This document shows, piece by piece, positions 1-12,005 of a stretch of DNA of 64,000 nt. The position numbers were made by a program, and so were the translations under genes. The notes beneath the pieces are model-generated. The model saw only the letters and a list, made by a program, of their open reading frames with translations, ran no database searches and was not told the DNA's origin. Within the stretch, counting starts at the first letter, position 1; the number at the start of each line of letters is the position of its first letter. The DNA is from Iris pallida. Taxonomy: Eukaryota > Streptophyta > Magnoliopsida > Asparagales > Iridaceae. Where the stretch lies: the NCBI GenBank assembly GCA_029216955.1, contig JANAVB010023996.1, positions 17,536,142 to 17,600,141 of the forward strand, read 5' to 3'.

Positions 1-3
1 ACA

Positions 4-466
4 ATCCTACCCACCTTATAAAAATTTCGTCCTCGAAATTAAAATGGTAGTAGTCCCTCTAGGTCAAACACCCCACAATCAGAGTCTCAAACATACCGTC
101 AGATAATCATATGCGTCTGTCCAAAACCATGATTCTCAGAATCTCTATCATGCCAGTGAGCAAGGCTACGATAATCACAGAGTCCTCGACTATGGTACAT
201 ACCTCTAGAACTATGGTATTTAAAATTTTCGCATTGCCGCGCACTTGGCAGCAAAAACCTTAAATTTCCACACCCGAGAAATACATCCATAATCCGACTA
301 TATGTCCTCACTATGCCTGCTAGCATGACCCTAGAGGATTCTAAAATCTCATAATCGAGGCGACCTAGCCCATATGATTTATCTCAGAAGAAAATTAAAT
401 CATACTGAAACACCAGATCAAACTTATCAACAATGAAGAAACAGATAGGAATAGATGGAACTGAAT
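4..466 (-). other. 3' non-coding internal region of B1 with polypurine tract
   Basis: This is the stretch between the end of gag and the 3' LTR on the minus strand. It matches 39253-39890 in B2 and 6789-7158 in B0. The polypurine-like segment lies at about 4-40. I see no reading frame that is conserved between the copies. Confidence 0.7.
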
Positions 467-1861
467 TTAAAGATAGGAATTTCGAAATTGAATCAAAAGA
501 ACGGAACCTGCAACTAGATCTCCAACGGCCTGAGCATCCTCGGTTGTCATGGCGAAAGCTCGCCCTGGCTGGCCTCCCCTGGCCTGCTGCTGATGCTGAA
601 CAAACCTTTGCTGCTGAGTTTGCAATGGTGGTCCCCTCTGCTGCCCTGCCGGAGCTCTAGCTCCTGGTATTATCTGAGCCAAAGGTGTCGGGTTCTTGGG
701 ACACTCTCTACACTAATGCTCCACTGATCCGCAAAGCAAACACATGCCCAGCCTCTTTCTACAGTCGTCCCACCCATGGCCTTGCTTCTTGCAGAAGTTG
801 TACACAGTGTTCTGCTGCTGCCTGGGTGCCTGCTGATACTGCACCTGTCTCTGTCCCTGATACTGAACAGGCCTCTGCTGCTACTGCTGGAAATGAGCCA
901 TCGGCTGCTGATATTGCTGTTGAAACTCATACTGAACATGCGGCCTCTTGGCCGGTCCTCCGCTGCTGCTGCCCCCAACTGGGTCTCGCCCCCTCTTGAG
1001 CCTAAGCTCAAGATCATCCTCCGCCAATAAGGCTCCCGTCAAAATCTCCTCAAAAGTAGCATCTCTGTTCCCCTTGGTCAGGGACTTGACCTCCTTGACC
1101 AGACCCTTCCAGAACCTCTGGGCCTTCGCCGTCTCGCTCAATCCCTCAACAAACCTGCCAAGACGGCCAAACTCTCCCGCATACTCCTCTACTGAGAGGC
1201 TCCCCTGGACCAAGCTCTCAAACTGCGTCTCCAAGGCTCTGACTGTTGAATCTGGGAAGAACTTCTTCTTGAAGAAGCCCCTGAACTGCTCCCAAGTCTG
1301 CCTAGGTACCCCCACCCTGGGGTCCGACTGATACTAGGTGCGAGCAAGATCTCGCATCCGGCTAGCTGCTGCCTCGATCTGAAGGTCTGCTGGAATCCTG
1401 GCCAAGCGAAAGATCTCCTCCATATGCTCGATCCACTCGTCGGCATACAGGATCCCCTCTATCCCCAAAAAGTCTCTGGGGATCATCTTCTAAAACTGCT
1501 CGATCCCCGGTGTCTTCAGCTGCTGAACCACTGGTCGAGCTGCGGCTGTCGTGACGGCCAACTCCATGCCTCTGTTCTGCCGAGCCTGCTGTCGGTCCAT
1601 GAACTACTGGAAATATGCGAACATCTGACCTGCGTCTACATGTCCTGGAGACGGTAGCGGTTGGAAGGGATCCTCTGGAATGACTGGGTCCTGCCTCCAA
1701 ACTGGTGAAGGCATACCCTCGGCTACAACTGCTGCTGAAGTCCCAATATGAACAGAGGTGGCAGGAGCTGTAGCCTTCCAACCCTGCTGAACTGGCTGAG
1801 AGGTAGCAGTCCCCTCTATAGTATCTCCATGAATGGCACGCTGTAATCGCGTCTCCACCAT
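467..1861 (-). pseudogene. Decayed Tekay-like gag (B1)
   Basis: Gag is the capsid/nucleocapsid precursor that packages retrotransposon RNA. The start (MVETRLQRAIHGD) and the capsid core (FKKKFFPDS, LVQGSLSVEEYAGEFGRL, GLVKEVKSLTKGN) match the intact B2 gag at 39891-41279. Three intact stretches, 1604-1861, 881-1315 and 467-682, share one frame. At least three in-frame TAG codons break it: at 1604-1606, near 1490 and near 1334. B2 has CAG, CAG and TGG at these places, so each is a single transition. The zinc-knuckle region (about 700-880) is also out of frame or damaged. Like B2, the frame ends just after the EDAQAVG...VAGSVL motif, where protease would begin. Not functional. Confidence 0.8.
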
Positions 1862-2096
1862 CCTGAAGACAGATCAAACAAACAATTGCTAAGAATGAGT
1901 CGAAATAGCAAAGGAGGACAGTTATATTCAAGGAGAACAATATCAGCAAGAACTGAGATGGTATGAATTTGATATGAGTTTTTCCTAGTGTGATTGAGTA
2001 CCTTCAAAATATCCTAATCCTATTGCAGGCTGTAGTGATACTCTAGTTCGAATACCACTACATAAACTCGACCTGCATGGGCCACCACTAAAAACG
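1862..2096 (-). other. 5' untranslated leader of B1 (between LTR and gag)
   Basis: On the minus strand the LTR end is followed by the block GTTTTTAGTGGTGGCCCATG (about 2077-2096), which is also found next to the LTR in B2, D and E. A TGGTAT... word near 2055-2065 vaguely resembles the initiator-Met primer site of Tekay elements but is too degraded to call. The gag start is at 1861. Confidence 0.5.
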
Positions 2097-5000
2097 TGTC
2101 ACGACCCGCACCATTGTGAGGGTACGAGAACGTAACAACGCCCAGCCTACGCCGCAGTGTCGGCGGTAGAACGCTGTCCTAGGTCAATCATCTAACAATA
2201 TAAAGGTACCTGTACAGTATATACACTCCGAATGGAGGTAACATAACAATATACAGTCTCAATCACATCTAAGGCAAACTGATGAAAATAAAAGATAGAT
2301 AGATACTGAAATAAGAAGATCCACAGGATACAATCAGAGAGAAAGAGTCTAAGTGTCTACTGCCATACAAAACAGAACATCCAACTCAAACAGGTCTCTA
2401 ATACTGAAATGAAAGAATATATACAATCAGATCTCAGAAGACAGAAATAGTAAAACCTAGACTAGGGAGCCTCAGTCTCTAAGCTAGTGGATCAGGCTAG
2501 AAATCTGGGTCACACATGTCATCTACAGCTGTCCCATAGTAGATGTCTACGCAGGCCTCCTCCTCATCCTCTGTAATATTTTCAACAGGTCCAGTCAGGA
2601 TGGGAGCGAGCACAAAATATCTCACGCAGTTCATATCGAGTTAGGAAATATAAAGCATACAATAGAGTAAAGTACATGAAACGCTGAAAGGAAAAGATAT
2701 ATGAAAAATAGTAGGAATTTGATAACAGGAAATATCTAAATATGATAAGTAAGAACTGTAAGGAACATGTGATTTTAGAGTACAATCTGGTTATGTAAAC
2801 GGGCTAGGAAAATGCAATGGTAACTCCATTGTACGTGGGTGTACAATAGACATATACAATAGTTATACAATATTGTACAATAGGATTTGAGTACATAACC
2901 AATTCTACTCCCCCTCCCCAATCAATACACAAGGATCTACTCCAGTTATGTTATCTTATACAATAGTGTACAATGTTATACAATAGATGTACAATGTTAT
3001 ACAATAGTGTACAATGGTCTATCCCTGGGGCTCATGTGATAATGAGAGTACAATATGCACAATGAGTATACAAGGATATGGGTATTCAATAAATACAATA
3101 TGGAAGTGAAACGCACGTCACAATATGTATTTAGTGAATACAAGGAGATAACATCTCAAAAGAAGATCCATATAGTACCAATCCATGATAACAGTCGTGT
3201 CAGCATCAAGTACAGTAATCTAGAGCAAGAATGTAAATCCATACAAGTATAAAACGGTCAGAGAATATACTCGCCTGATAGCCTGAGTGTCTGAAAAGAA
3301 TATACTGTCCGAGGAGGGGTGTCTGTCTCCTATAGAATAGTACAAGTCACAACAAGTCTAAAATGATAAAATGAAGCTCTACTATGCATTCTACATGAAT
3401 CTAGGTCAATCTAGGCCAAAGTCAACCTTTGGTCAACTTTAGTCAACCCTAACAGTCAAACTAGGTCAATAAGGTCAAACTCAACCCAAACAAGTCTAAA
3501 ATAAGTCTCACTAGGCCTAACCAAGCCTAGGCTAGCACTCACATACCATACAAAAGTCACACTAGTCCATCAATACTCTAAACTCAAGGGTGCACACTCC
3601 ATATGCCACAGGCTATATGCCATATAGCCTACATCACACATATTTCATATATAATATTTATATACTAAATTAATATAAATAACATACACATATATATACC
3701 ATATCATTATTTTCAAGAATATAGTTAATATTTATATATGCATATAGAGTGAGGGAAACATGTAAAATTATGTGTGTGTGGTATGGTGTAATAGAGTGTG
3801 TTTAAAGTGCATGTGTGGCATGCAATAGAGTATGTGAGTGAATGTGTGTGACAAGAAAACTAGTTAAGGAATGTGTATGTGTGTCACAAGTGAGAGAGAG
3901 AGAGAGTGCTAGTGAAACATGTGAGGCAAGAGTGAACATGTGTGGTCATGTGTGTGTGACAGGGGTACATGGCTATAGGCTATGTGTGTGTGCACTAAAG
4001 AACTGTTACAGGAATTAATAGGGAGAAATATGTATTGAAGACAATGTGTATGTGAAGGAGTGAGTGACCATGTGTGTAGATGTGTGTGTGAATGTGTGGG
4101 TGATTGGGACTGATATTGGCATGGTTTAAGGACTGGTTTGTGGCTGCCTAGATGGGCTGTTCTAATGGTTTGAACATGGCTAGATACAGGACTGATAATG
4201 GGTAGGCATTTGGAAACAAAGGGGGACAGCCTTGACAGGTTTTAGGGGGGTGCCAATGGGGTATTAAGGACTGAATTGTAGGGCTAAGGGCTGTCATTAG
4301 GACAGGGTTTGTGGGGCTAACATGGATGTGTGTTTGGGCTGTCTAGGGGGCTTTAATGGGACTGCTACTGGACAGGTAAGGGACTGGATTGGGGCTGCTT
4401 CAAAGACAGGTTAGAGTGCCCTGGTGTGTGTACTGTCAATGTGACAGTTAGCCCATGGGTGTGACAGTTAAGGGTGAGTGCAATGGTTTGTGTCTCAGTT
4501 ATTCCTATTGAATGAATTCTCAGTATTTCTAAATACATTCTCAGATTTTACACACATATACAAGTTGATTCTCAGTTTTTACATTAACATTGAAAATCAG
4601 ACCCAATTCAAATTCAGTAATCACATTTGAAACTCAGGTAGGTATATATATATATAGGATTTAGCAGTGGATATGTGTCAGTGTGACAAAATCAGTGTAT
4701 CCTAAATGAACCTATCATTCACCTCACAAGCAATACATATTCAGTTAACTGACAGTTAACACCTTACCAACCCAAAATTACTTCGAAAACCTAACTTCTA
4801 ACACCAATCCATACACAACATTGCAATAAACTATTACACCAGTAAATGGGTTAATCCTGGCAATTCAAATCATGGAAAAAAATAAGTTTAGAAACTCAAC
4901 CGAAACCAAACTCTCGAACTCAGTTTTACATTGAGTATCAGAAAAGAACCCAACCTTCAAAACCAAAATTGATACACATATAGGAATCACATAGGGGAAC

Positions 5001-5194
5001 ATACTAGAGCTTTAATTACATGAAATTAACATCATAGAATAGGTTAAAATCGAAGCTAAAACTCATACTAAAAATCTGGAAAATAGGAAAAATAGTGAAC
5101 TGTTTCACAGTTTCAGAAAACATAGGGAAATCGAGATTTGATCAACAAAACTAAGCTAAAATGCTAAACTAAAGGTTGGTAATGTGAATACATA

Positions 5195-5700
5195 ATGTGC
5201 ACGTGTCCCACAACGAGTTTGTATCCACCCAAGTGGACACAAACATGTCCATTCGAAACAAATACGAAAACAGTGCACAAACAGGCCACTACTCGTGCAC
5301 GTGTTCACTGTGTTCGTGGACACGACACGACACGAACTAAGACACGTGCTCGTGCACATGTGTACGCCCACACTAGGGCTACACACTCGTGTCAACACGA
5401 GGTGTCCACGTGAGGCGTGTCACGTGTACGAGATACGTATCAGACGCGTGTTCTGTGCGCCTCAGTCTCAGTGTACGACCCGTGCAGCCTCGTTTTTGTG
5501 TCCGACACGAAACGAGGTGTCGTGAGACTTTGGGGGAGTGTGCGCAGACACTGCCCCCGTGTCCATGCCAATTTTGGCGTGTCCACGTGCTGCGTGCAGG
5601 GCACACGAGACACGTGGTAGCAGGGGAGCCAACTGCGCTCGCGCGCGTGCGTGCACCCGTGTGTACTTGTGTCCTTCGTGTCCCGACACGACACAAAAAC
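5195..5700. repeat. CGTGTC/GACACG-rich block with seven CACGTG sites
   Basis: This is a GC-rich block inside an otherwise AT-rich LTR, built of short GACACG and CGTGTC words in both orientations. I count seven CACGTG palindromes between 5199 and 5617, where about 0.1 is expected by chance. B2's LTRs hold only a sparse version (about 38420-38520). CACGTG is the core of plant G-box elements. Open frames here on both strands follow from the repeats and are not called as genes. Confidence 0.7.
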
Positions 5701-6199
5701 TCAAAAAGGACTCTGGAAATCTATAAGCAATCATAAAACTTATTTTTCTATTTAAAAACATTGCACAAATGAAATCGAAATGCCCTGTGAGGCATTTCGA
5801 CAAACACCTCAGTCAAGACTCTGATACGTGTCCAAACGGACACGAAACTTATGGGACTCGATACGAAACCAATGCAGACACTTAGGGGACTCCTAGGGCT
5901 TCCTAACCATGAAGAGAAATCAAAAATCCATGGAGAAATGAGAAAGTAACCTATACTTGAACTTTCAAGAAAAACCCCTTCTCTAGAGCTCTTCTCCTTG
6001 ATGTCCAAATCCAACCAATCCACAACAAACTGAAATGAAACTTCAATAACAGCAAGAATAGGTGTATTAAAACCTAATGGAAGAGATTTGAATGAAAAAG
6101 GAAATGGGATGGAGTTCTAGGGATTAAATGATGTAGGAACAAACCTTTCCTTCTAAACTTGAGCTTTCCTAAGAAAGAGGCAACCCTAAACTAAGAGAG

Positions 6200-6207
6200 T
6201 ATTTATA
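6200..6207 (-). promoter_or_regulatory. TATA box of the B0/B1 LTR
   Basis: TATAAATA on the minus strand, within CCCTATAAATACTC. It sits where U3 would end, about 580 bp from the LTR start, the same spacing as the TATA box in element E's LTR (about 616 bp). Confidence 0.55.
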
Positions 6208-6788
6208 GGGTGGTGTTCCCAAGGAGGATATGGTGGCTGGCCACTTAGCCTAGGGCTTAGGGTTTTGAAATTTGTCTTGGGCTTTGGGCCAAACTACAAG
6301 GCTATGAGCTAAAAGATTAACCAAAGGCTCTAAACCATAAGCCATGACTTATGACTTTCTAAATCCTAATGCTAACTAGAGTCTAATGACCAACCCAAGG
6401 ATTAGCTTAGGTTAGACTAGAGTCATATAACCTAACCAAGTCCATACTAACTAGGGTTAGCTTCTAGGTTGGTCTACAAGGGCCAAAACTAGTCAAAGTC
6501 AACCTAGTCCAAACAATCCAAAATAATTCCTAAAAATTCTCATAAATTCAAATAAATTCTATTAAATCTAAATAATAATTAATAATCCCAAATAATTCTT
6601 AAAATTACAAAAATGACTAAAATACCCCTCAATCTGGAAATGAACACTAGCAAGACACCAATTCATAAGTCATGATTTAAATAGTTTAAAAATGATTAAA
6701 AATTACCAAAAATCATATTATTAATTAAATAACTTAAAATACAAAATTTCAAAAATTACCCTCATTCTGGAAAACTGGGTGTTACAAT

Positions 6789-7158
6789 CCTACCCACCTT
6801 ATAAAAATTTCGTCCTCGAAATTAAAATGGTAGTAGTCCCTCTAGGTCAAACACCCCACAATCAGAGTCTCAAACATACCGTCAGATAATCATATGCGTC
6901 TGTCCAAAACCATGATTCTCAGAATCTCTGTCATGCCAGTGAGCAAGGCTACGATAATCACAGAGTCCTCGACTATGGTACATACCTCTAGAACTATGGT
7001 ATTTAAAATTTTTGCATTGCCGCGCGCTTGGCAGCGAAAACCTTAAATTCCTACACCCGAGAAATACATCCATAATCCGACTATATGTCCTCACTATGCC
7101 TGCTAGCATGACCCTAGAGGATTCTAAAATCTCATAATCGAGGCGACCTAGCCCATAC
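6789..7158 (-). mobile_element. Truncated 3' internal end of element B0
   Basis: Near-identical to 4-375, including the polypurine side next to the LTR. Homology stops at about 7158, where Tat integrase sequence begins abruptly. This end is therefore a deletion or recombination junction and not an insertion boundary; no target duplication can be assessed. Confidence 0.75.
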
Positions 7159-7442
7159 GATGAATGTCTATGGGCCTATCGTACAACGGTCCAGACTCCA
7201 ATAGGCAGTACGCCATTCTCTCTGGTTTATGGGAGCGAAGCAGTTCTTCCTCTAGAAATCCAGATTCCTTCTCTTCGAGTAGCCTTAGCCAGCGAGCTGA
7301 CTACCGAAGAAAGCTACCGTTTGTGACTCCAGGAGCTCGAAGCGCTAGACGAAAAATGCTTGTTAGCTCAGCAGCGCATTGAGCTATACCAAGCACGCCT
7401 TTCCAGAGCCTTCAATAAGAAAGTGAAGGAAAGGATCTTCTA
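7159..7442 (+). pseudogene. Tat-lineage integrase C-terminal fragment
   Basis: The frame beginning [12 protein letters not shown] at about 7160 and running through [48 protein letters not shown] is the end of the integrase core and the start of its C-terminal domain. It aligns with element A at 59768-60050. One TGA (about 7327) replaces an Arg codon, probably CGA. Both ends are cut: B0 on the left, the D array on the right. It is an orphan piece of a Tat element and not functional. Confidence 0.8.
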
Positions 7443-10400
7443 AATATGCAGGTGTTCACAACAACATTTATACACTTGTCACAACTTGATTATACAAAAA
7501 TTTTAAAAATTTTTATTCAATAATTGAAAGGTACAACTGGAAATGAGAGTACTGAAATAAAGTACTGAATTCAAATCAACAAACTCCAAAACAATAAAAC
7601 TAGATAATTGGAAAGCAACTAGCTAGACGGTCGGCTCATCAGCCTTTGGTTCTGCGTCCTCCAAGGGAGACTCTGGCAACACCATAGGATACAATACCGG
7701 GTCATAGTTGCTATTGAACAATAGCTCAGCATCATCAACATCACCTATGGGGAAAAATCCAGTCAGGACAAGAGCAAATATAAGTACATAATCCGACATT
7801 CTAAATAATAATGGAAAGATCCAATTTTAAACAATTGAAATACTTTGAACAATATTTTTTAGCAATTTTCAGCAATTCAGTATTTGAAACAATGTGATTT
7901 GAATAGGTAACGTCTATGACCGACTTGGGTTGTACAATAGCATCCTAGCGACGTGATACAGCTTATCACCGTGTGTAAGAGGGATAAGCTCGCACAATAA
8001 CAATATGCAATATGAGGGGTGTTGGTCATAAACGCTACACTATTTCTCCAATATCCCCACAATCAATATCAATCAATATTTGAACCCTAGGAGAGGGTTA
8101 CGTGTAGCAATGTGGTTTAAGCATGCAACATGACAATTACTAAATAAAATGCAAGAAAATATAACCATAACTTGCCTTTGTTAATGACTGGAACAAGATG
8201 TCGGTACCTGGGGAGGAAGTCAAATACGTTCTCAAAACCCTACAGTTGAGAATCCTGACTTAGAAACATAGATGAGCCAAATCTAGGTGTGCTAGTTGCA
8301 ATTTCTAGAAACAGACCTTAGTCAGGTTTTAAGTTATTTAATTAATCTAACGAAATCTGTCTAACGTCGTAAACTATATTGGTTATCAATTTATGGAATA
8401 ACCGATTATTAATTTATTGGGAAAAATAACAATTACACTTTAATTGTCAAGACTTTGTATTTTTAATAATATATATAAAATTAAGTGGTCTTTTAAGTGA
8501 GAAAACATAAAGTTGTTTAAATTATTAGGAATCTTTATTCATTAACTTAATATGAGAAAATCTTATTAATTTTGTACAAAATAATTAATACCTAATTATA
8601 ATTTATATGTCTAGCTACGCAAGTAACCAACCCAGAAAAGAAATAGAAAATCTAAGCTACACAATACAGGGTCACAGAAAAATAACCGGATCATGCCCAG
8701 CCTGCACCGTTGTGAGACGGCGGCAGTAAGCTGTTCTATATGCAGGTGTTCATAAAAACATTTATACATTTGTCACAACTTGAATATACGAAAATTTTAA
8801 AAACTTTTTATTCAACAATTGAAAAGTACAACTAGAAATGAGAGTACTGAATTCAAATCAACAAACTCCAAAATAATAAAACTAGATAACTGGAAAGCAA
8901 CTAGCTAGACGGTCGGCTCATCAGCCTCTGCTTCTGCGTCCTCCAAGGGGGATTCTAGCAACACCACAGGATACAATATCGGGTCATAGTAGCTATTGAA
9001 CAATAGCTCAACATCATCAACATCACCTATATGGGGAATCCATTCAGGAAAGGAGCAAGTACGAGTATATAATCTGACTTTCTAAATAATAATAGAAAGA
9101 TGCAATTTTAAACAGTTGAAATACTTTGAACAATATTTTCCAACAATTTTCAGCAATTCAATATTCGAAACAATGTGATTTGAATAGGTAACGTCTATGA
9201 CCGGCTTGGGTTGTACAACAGCATCCTAGCGACGCGAGACGGCTTATCCCCTTGTGTAAGAGGGGTAAGCTAGCACAATAACAATATGTAATATGAGGGG
9301 TATTGGTCATAAACGCTACACTATTTCCCCAATATCTCCACAATCAATATCAATCAATATTTGAACCCTAGGAGAGGGTTCCGTGTAGCAATGTGGTTTA
9401 AGCATGCAACATGACAATTACTAAATAAAATGCAAGAAAACATAACCATAACTTGCCTTTGTTAATAATTGGAACATGATGTCGGTACCTGGGAAGGAAG
9501 TCAAATACGTCCTCAAAACCCTACAGTTGAGAATCCTGACTTAGAAACATAGATGTGCCAAATCTAGGTGTGCTAGTTGCAATTTCTAAAAACAGACCTT
9601 AGTCAGGTTTTAAGTTATTTAATTAATCTAACAAAATCTGTCTAACGTCGTAAACTATATTGGTTATCAATTTATGGAATAACAGATTATTAATTTATTG
9701 GGAAAAATAGCAATTACACTTTAATTGTCAAGACTTTGTATTTTTAATAATATATATAAAATTAAGTGGTCTTTTAAGTGAGAAAACATAAAGTTGTTTA
9801 AATTATTAGGAATCTTTATTCATTAACTTAATATGAGAAAATCTTATTAATTTTGTACAAAATAATTAATACCTAATTATAATTTATATGTCTAGCTACG
9901 CAAGTAACCAACCCAGAAAAGAAATAGAAAATATAAGCTACACAATACAGGGTCACAGAAAAATAACCGGATCATGCCCAGCCTGCACCGTTGTGAGACT
10001 GCGGCAGTAAGCTATTCTATATGAAGGTGTTCACAAGAACATTTATACATTTGTCACAACTTGAATATACAAAAATTTTAAAAACTTTTTATTTAACAAT
10101 TGAAAGGTATAACTAGAAATGAGAGTACTGAAATAAAGTACTGAATTCAAATCAACAAACTCCAAAATAATAAAACTAGATAACTAGAAAGCAACTAGCT
10201 AGACGGTCGGCTCATCAGCCTCTGCTTCTGCGTCCTCCAAGGGGGATTCTAGCAACACCACAGGATACAATACCGGGTCATAGTAGCTATTGAACAATAG
10301 CTCAACATCATCAACATCATCTATAGGGGGAATCCAGTCAGAAAAGGAGCAAGTACGAGTATGTAATCCGACTTTCTAAATAATAATGGAAAGATGCAAT

Positions 10401-10948
10401 TTTAAACAGTTGAAATACTTTGAACAATATTTTCCAGCAATTTTCAGCAATTCAGTATTTGAAACAATGTGATTTGAATAGGTAACGTCTATGACCGGCT
10501 TGGGTTGTACAATAGCATCCTAGCGACGCGAGACGGCTTATCCCCTTGTGTAAGAGGGGTAAGCTCGCACAATAACAATATGCAATATGAGGGGTATTGG
10601 TCATAAACGCTACACTATTTCCCCAATATCCCTACAATCAATATCAATCAATATTTGAACCCTATGAGAGGGTTCCGTGTAGCAATGTGGTTTAAGCATG
10701 CAACATGACAATTACTAAATAAAATGCAAGAAAACATAACCATAACTTGCGTTTGTTAATAACTGGAACAGGATGTCGGTACCTGGGGAGGAAGTCAAAT
10801 ACGTCCTCAAAACCCTACAGTTGAGAATCCTGACTTAGAAACATAGATGAGCCAAATCTAGGTGTGCTAGTTGCAATTTTTTGAAACAGACCCTAGTCAG
10901 GTTTTAAGTTATTTAATTAATCTAACAAAATTCATGTAACGTCGTAAA
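7443..10948 (-). repeat. Tandem array of fused D-family LTR units (D1, D2 and left part of D3)
   Basis: Three head-to-tail units: D1 7443-8684, D2 8685-9966 (1,282 bp) and D3 from 9967. They are spaced about 1.28 kb apart, as shown by the recurring word AGGTGTTCAC at 7449, 8743 and 10024. The D1/D2 and D2/D3 joins are identical: GAAAAATAA is fused directly to CCGGATCATGCCC. Compared with full D copies at 24354-26810, each join has lost the LTR ends and the whole internal region. No coding potential. D3 is interrupted by element C at 10949. Confidence 0.8.
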
Positions 10949-11318
10949 CTATATGTAGGCCTCAAAAATGAAAGTCATGCTGAGTTGATCAAGACAGAGT
11001 CAAAAGTCACGCTCAGTTGATCCAGACAATATAAACAAATCACGCTGGAAGACAGCTCATCATTTGTCAAAGAGTAATTATGACTGACAGCACAACAGTC
11101 GAAGAATATCTCTTCGTATGCCACGTATACACAGAATTCGAGAGATCATCGCCGTCTATCGCGTGATTTTCGAAATCTTCTTCAGCAAGACTCAGCCTTC
11201 GTCGAGTTGGCGTACCAAAAGGGTTTCTTGTCATTTAATGCGACTGACAAAGCAATCACTGTCAGAGATTTTGTGTCAGTCGAGACACGCCGAATCAAGA
11301 CAGCTGACAGTTCTATCT

Positions 11319-11530
11319 CAAGTCTGCGTGTATTTGTGATCTTCATCTCAAGTTTGCGTGGATTCTGAAGTTTTCTTCCTCAAGTTTGCATGGATTTTGA
11401 AGTTCTTTGCCTCGAAGTCTGCGTGGATCCTGAAGCTTCCTACCCCAAGTTTGCGTGGATTTTGAAGCTTTCTATCCCGAGTTCGCGTGGATTTCGTCTT
11501 CAACAAGTCTGCGTGGATTTTATCAAATTG
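11319..11530 (+). repeat. U3 subrepeats, seven copies of a ~30-bp unit
   Basis: The core AAGTTTGCGTGGATTTTGAAG recurs near 11321, 11351, 11383, 11416, 11447, 11480 and 11506, with spacings of 26-33 bp. The array lies 200-400 bp upstream of the TATA box, a usual place for enhancer-like U3 repeats. The 3' LTR has the same array at about 23420-23630. Confidence 0.8.
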
Positions 11531-11732
11531 GAGTACGTGGCAGCCATGCCACTGATCTCTCGCCTGCGTGTCCTGTAACTTGCACACGACTCATGCATGA
11601 TTGCCATGTGTCCAACAGTTACAGGCCACGTCCAGTAACTGCTCACAGCCTTGCGTATGTTAAATCTTGCGTGATTTTTAACTAGGCATAGGCTGTGAAG
11701 ACAGTTATCTTTTCAGTTATTATTCTTGACTC

Positions 11733-11740
11733 TATAAATA
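11733..11740 (+). promoter_or_regulatory. TATA box of C 5' LTR
   Basis: TATAAATA in GACTCTATAAATAAAG, followed by a pyrimidine-rich TTCTTTTTCTCATTCATTG where the transcript start is expected (about 11765). Confidence 0.7.
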
Positions 11741-11917
11741 AAGTTCTTTTTCTCATTCATTGTACAGATACATTGATATCTACTGTCAAAATTTTGAGAG
11801 CTTTTCTTCTTCGCATAGTCCAAGGGATAAAGCGATCGTCTTCTAGATCGGATTCCTACAGTTGTAATTTTTCCAGAAACACAACAAATAAAGAGAATTT
11901 CTTTATGGAAAATAAAT

Positions 11918-11935
11918 TGGCGACTCTGCTGGGGA
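11918..11935 (+). promoter_or_regulatory. Primer binding site of element C
   Basis: TGGCGACTCTGCTGGGGA begins three bases after the LTR. It resembles the tRNA-Arg-type primer site reported for Tat/Ogre elements; the tRNA identity is from memory of the family and was not checked. Element A has a mutated form at 31089-31106. Confidence 0.75.
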
Positions 11936-12005
11936 AAACCATCTCCTCTTCTGAGATTGTAAAACTTAATGCGACACTTCGTCAATCGGCTCGACGAAGA
12001 AGGTG

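Larger units (their letters stand above)
2097..6788 (-). repeat. Long terminal repeat of B0/B1 (4.69 kb)
   Basis: On the plus strand it runs from TGTCACGACCC to GGGTGTTACA; in the element's own direction it starts TGTAACACCC and ends in TGACA. A minus-strand TATAAATA lies at 6200-6207, about 580 bp into the LTR, so most of the LTR would be transcribed leader. It contains a GTCAA cluster (about 3406-3480), TG/AG low-complexity DNA (about 3770-4100) and a CGTGTC/GACACG-rich block (about 5195-5700). The B2 LTRs (4.5 kb) are clearly related but diverged. Many short frames in it are chance products of these repeats. Confidence 0.85.
1..7158 (-). mobile_element. Tandem Tekay-like gag-only LTR retrotransposons B0/B1 sharing one LTR
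   Basis: Bases 1-3 are the last three bases of an LTR that lies mostly left of the window. They are followed by B1 internal DNA (4-2096), a full LTR (2097-6788), and then the start of a second internal region (6789-7158). Bases 1-375 and 6786-7160 match almost base for base (about six differences by eye). Read on the minus strand the order is B0 internal end, shared LTR, B1 internal, next LTR. The polypurine side (GTGGGTAGGATTGTAACACCC on the minus strand) is typical of plant Tekay/Del chromoviruses. The only coding remnant is gag; protease and pol are absent, as in B2. Lineage assignment rests on gag and LTR-end style only. Confidence 0.75.
10954..11914 (+). repeat. 5' LTR of element C
   Basis: Begins TGTAGGCCTC and ends GGAAAATA (the 3' copy ends GGAAAACA, so the terminal CA has mutated). 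TATAAATA lies at 11733-11740. Upstream of it lie seven imperfect copies of a TGCGTGGATTTTGAAG motif. GTCACGC words occur near the start. Confidence 0.93.

Noticed and set aside
2040..2070. Initiator-Met tRNA primer site in B1
   Set aside because: Only TGGTAT matches, it lies about 30-50 bases from the LTR end, and the position is not kept in D or E.
5156..5803. Several overlapping Arg/Thr/Val-rich frames on both strands
   Set aside because: They reflect the CGTGTC/GACACG word array in an LTR and have no counterpart in the B2 LTRs.
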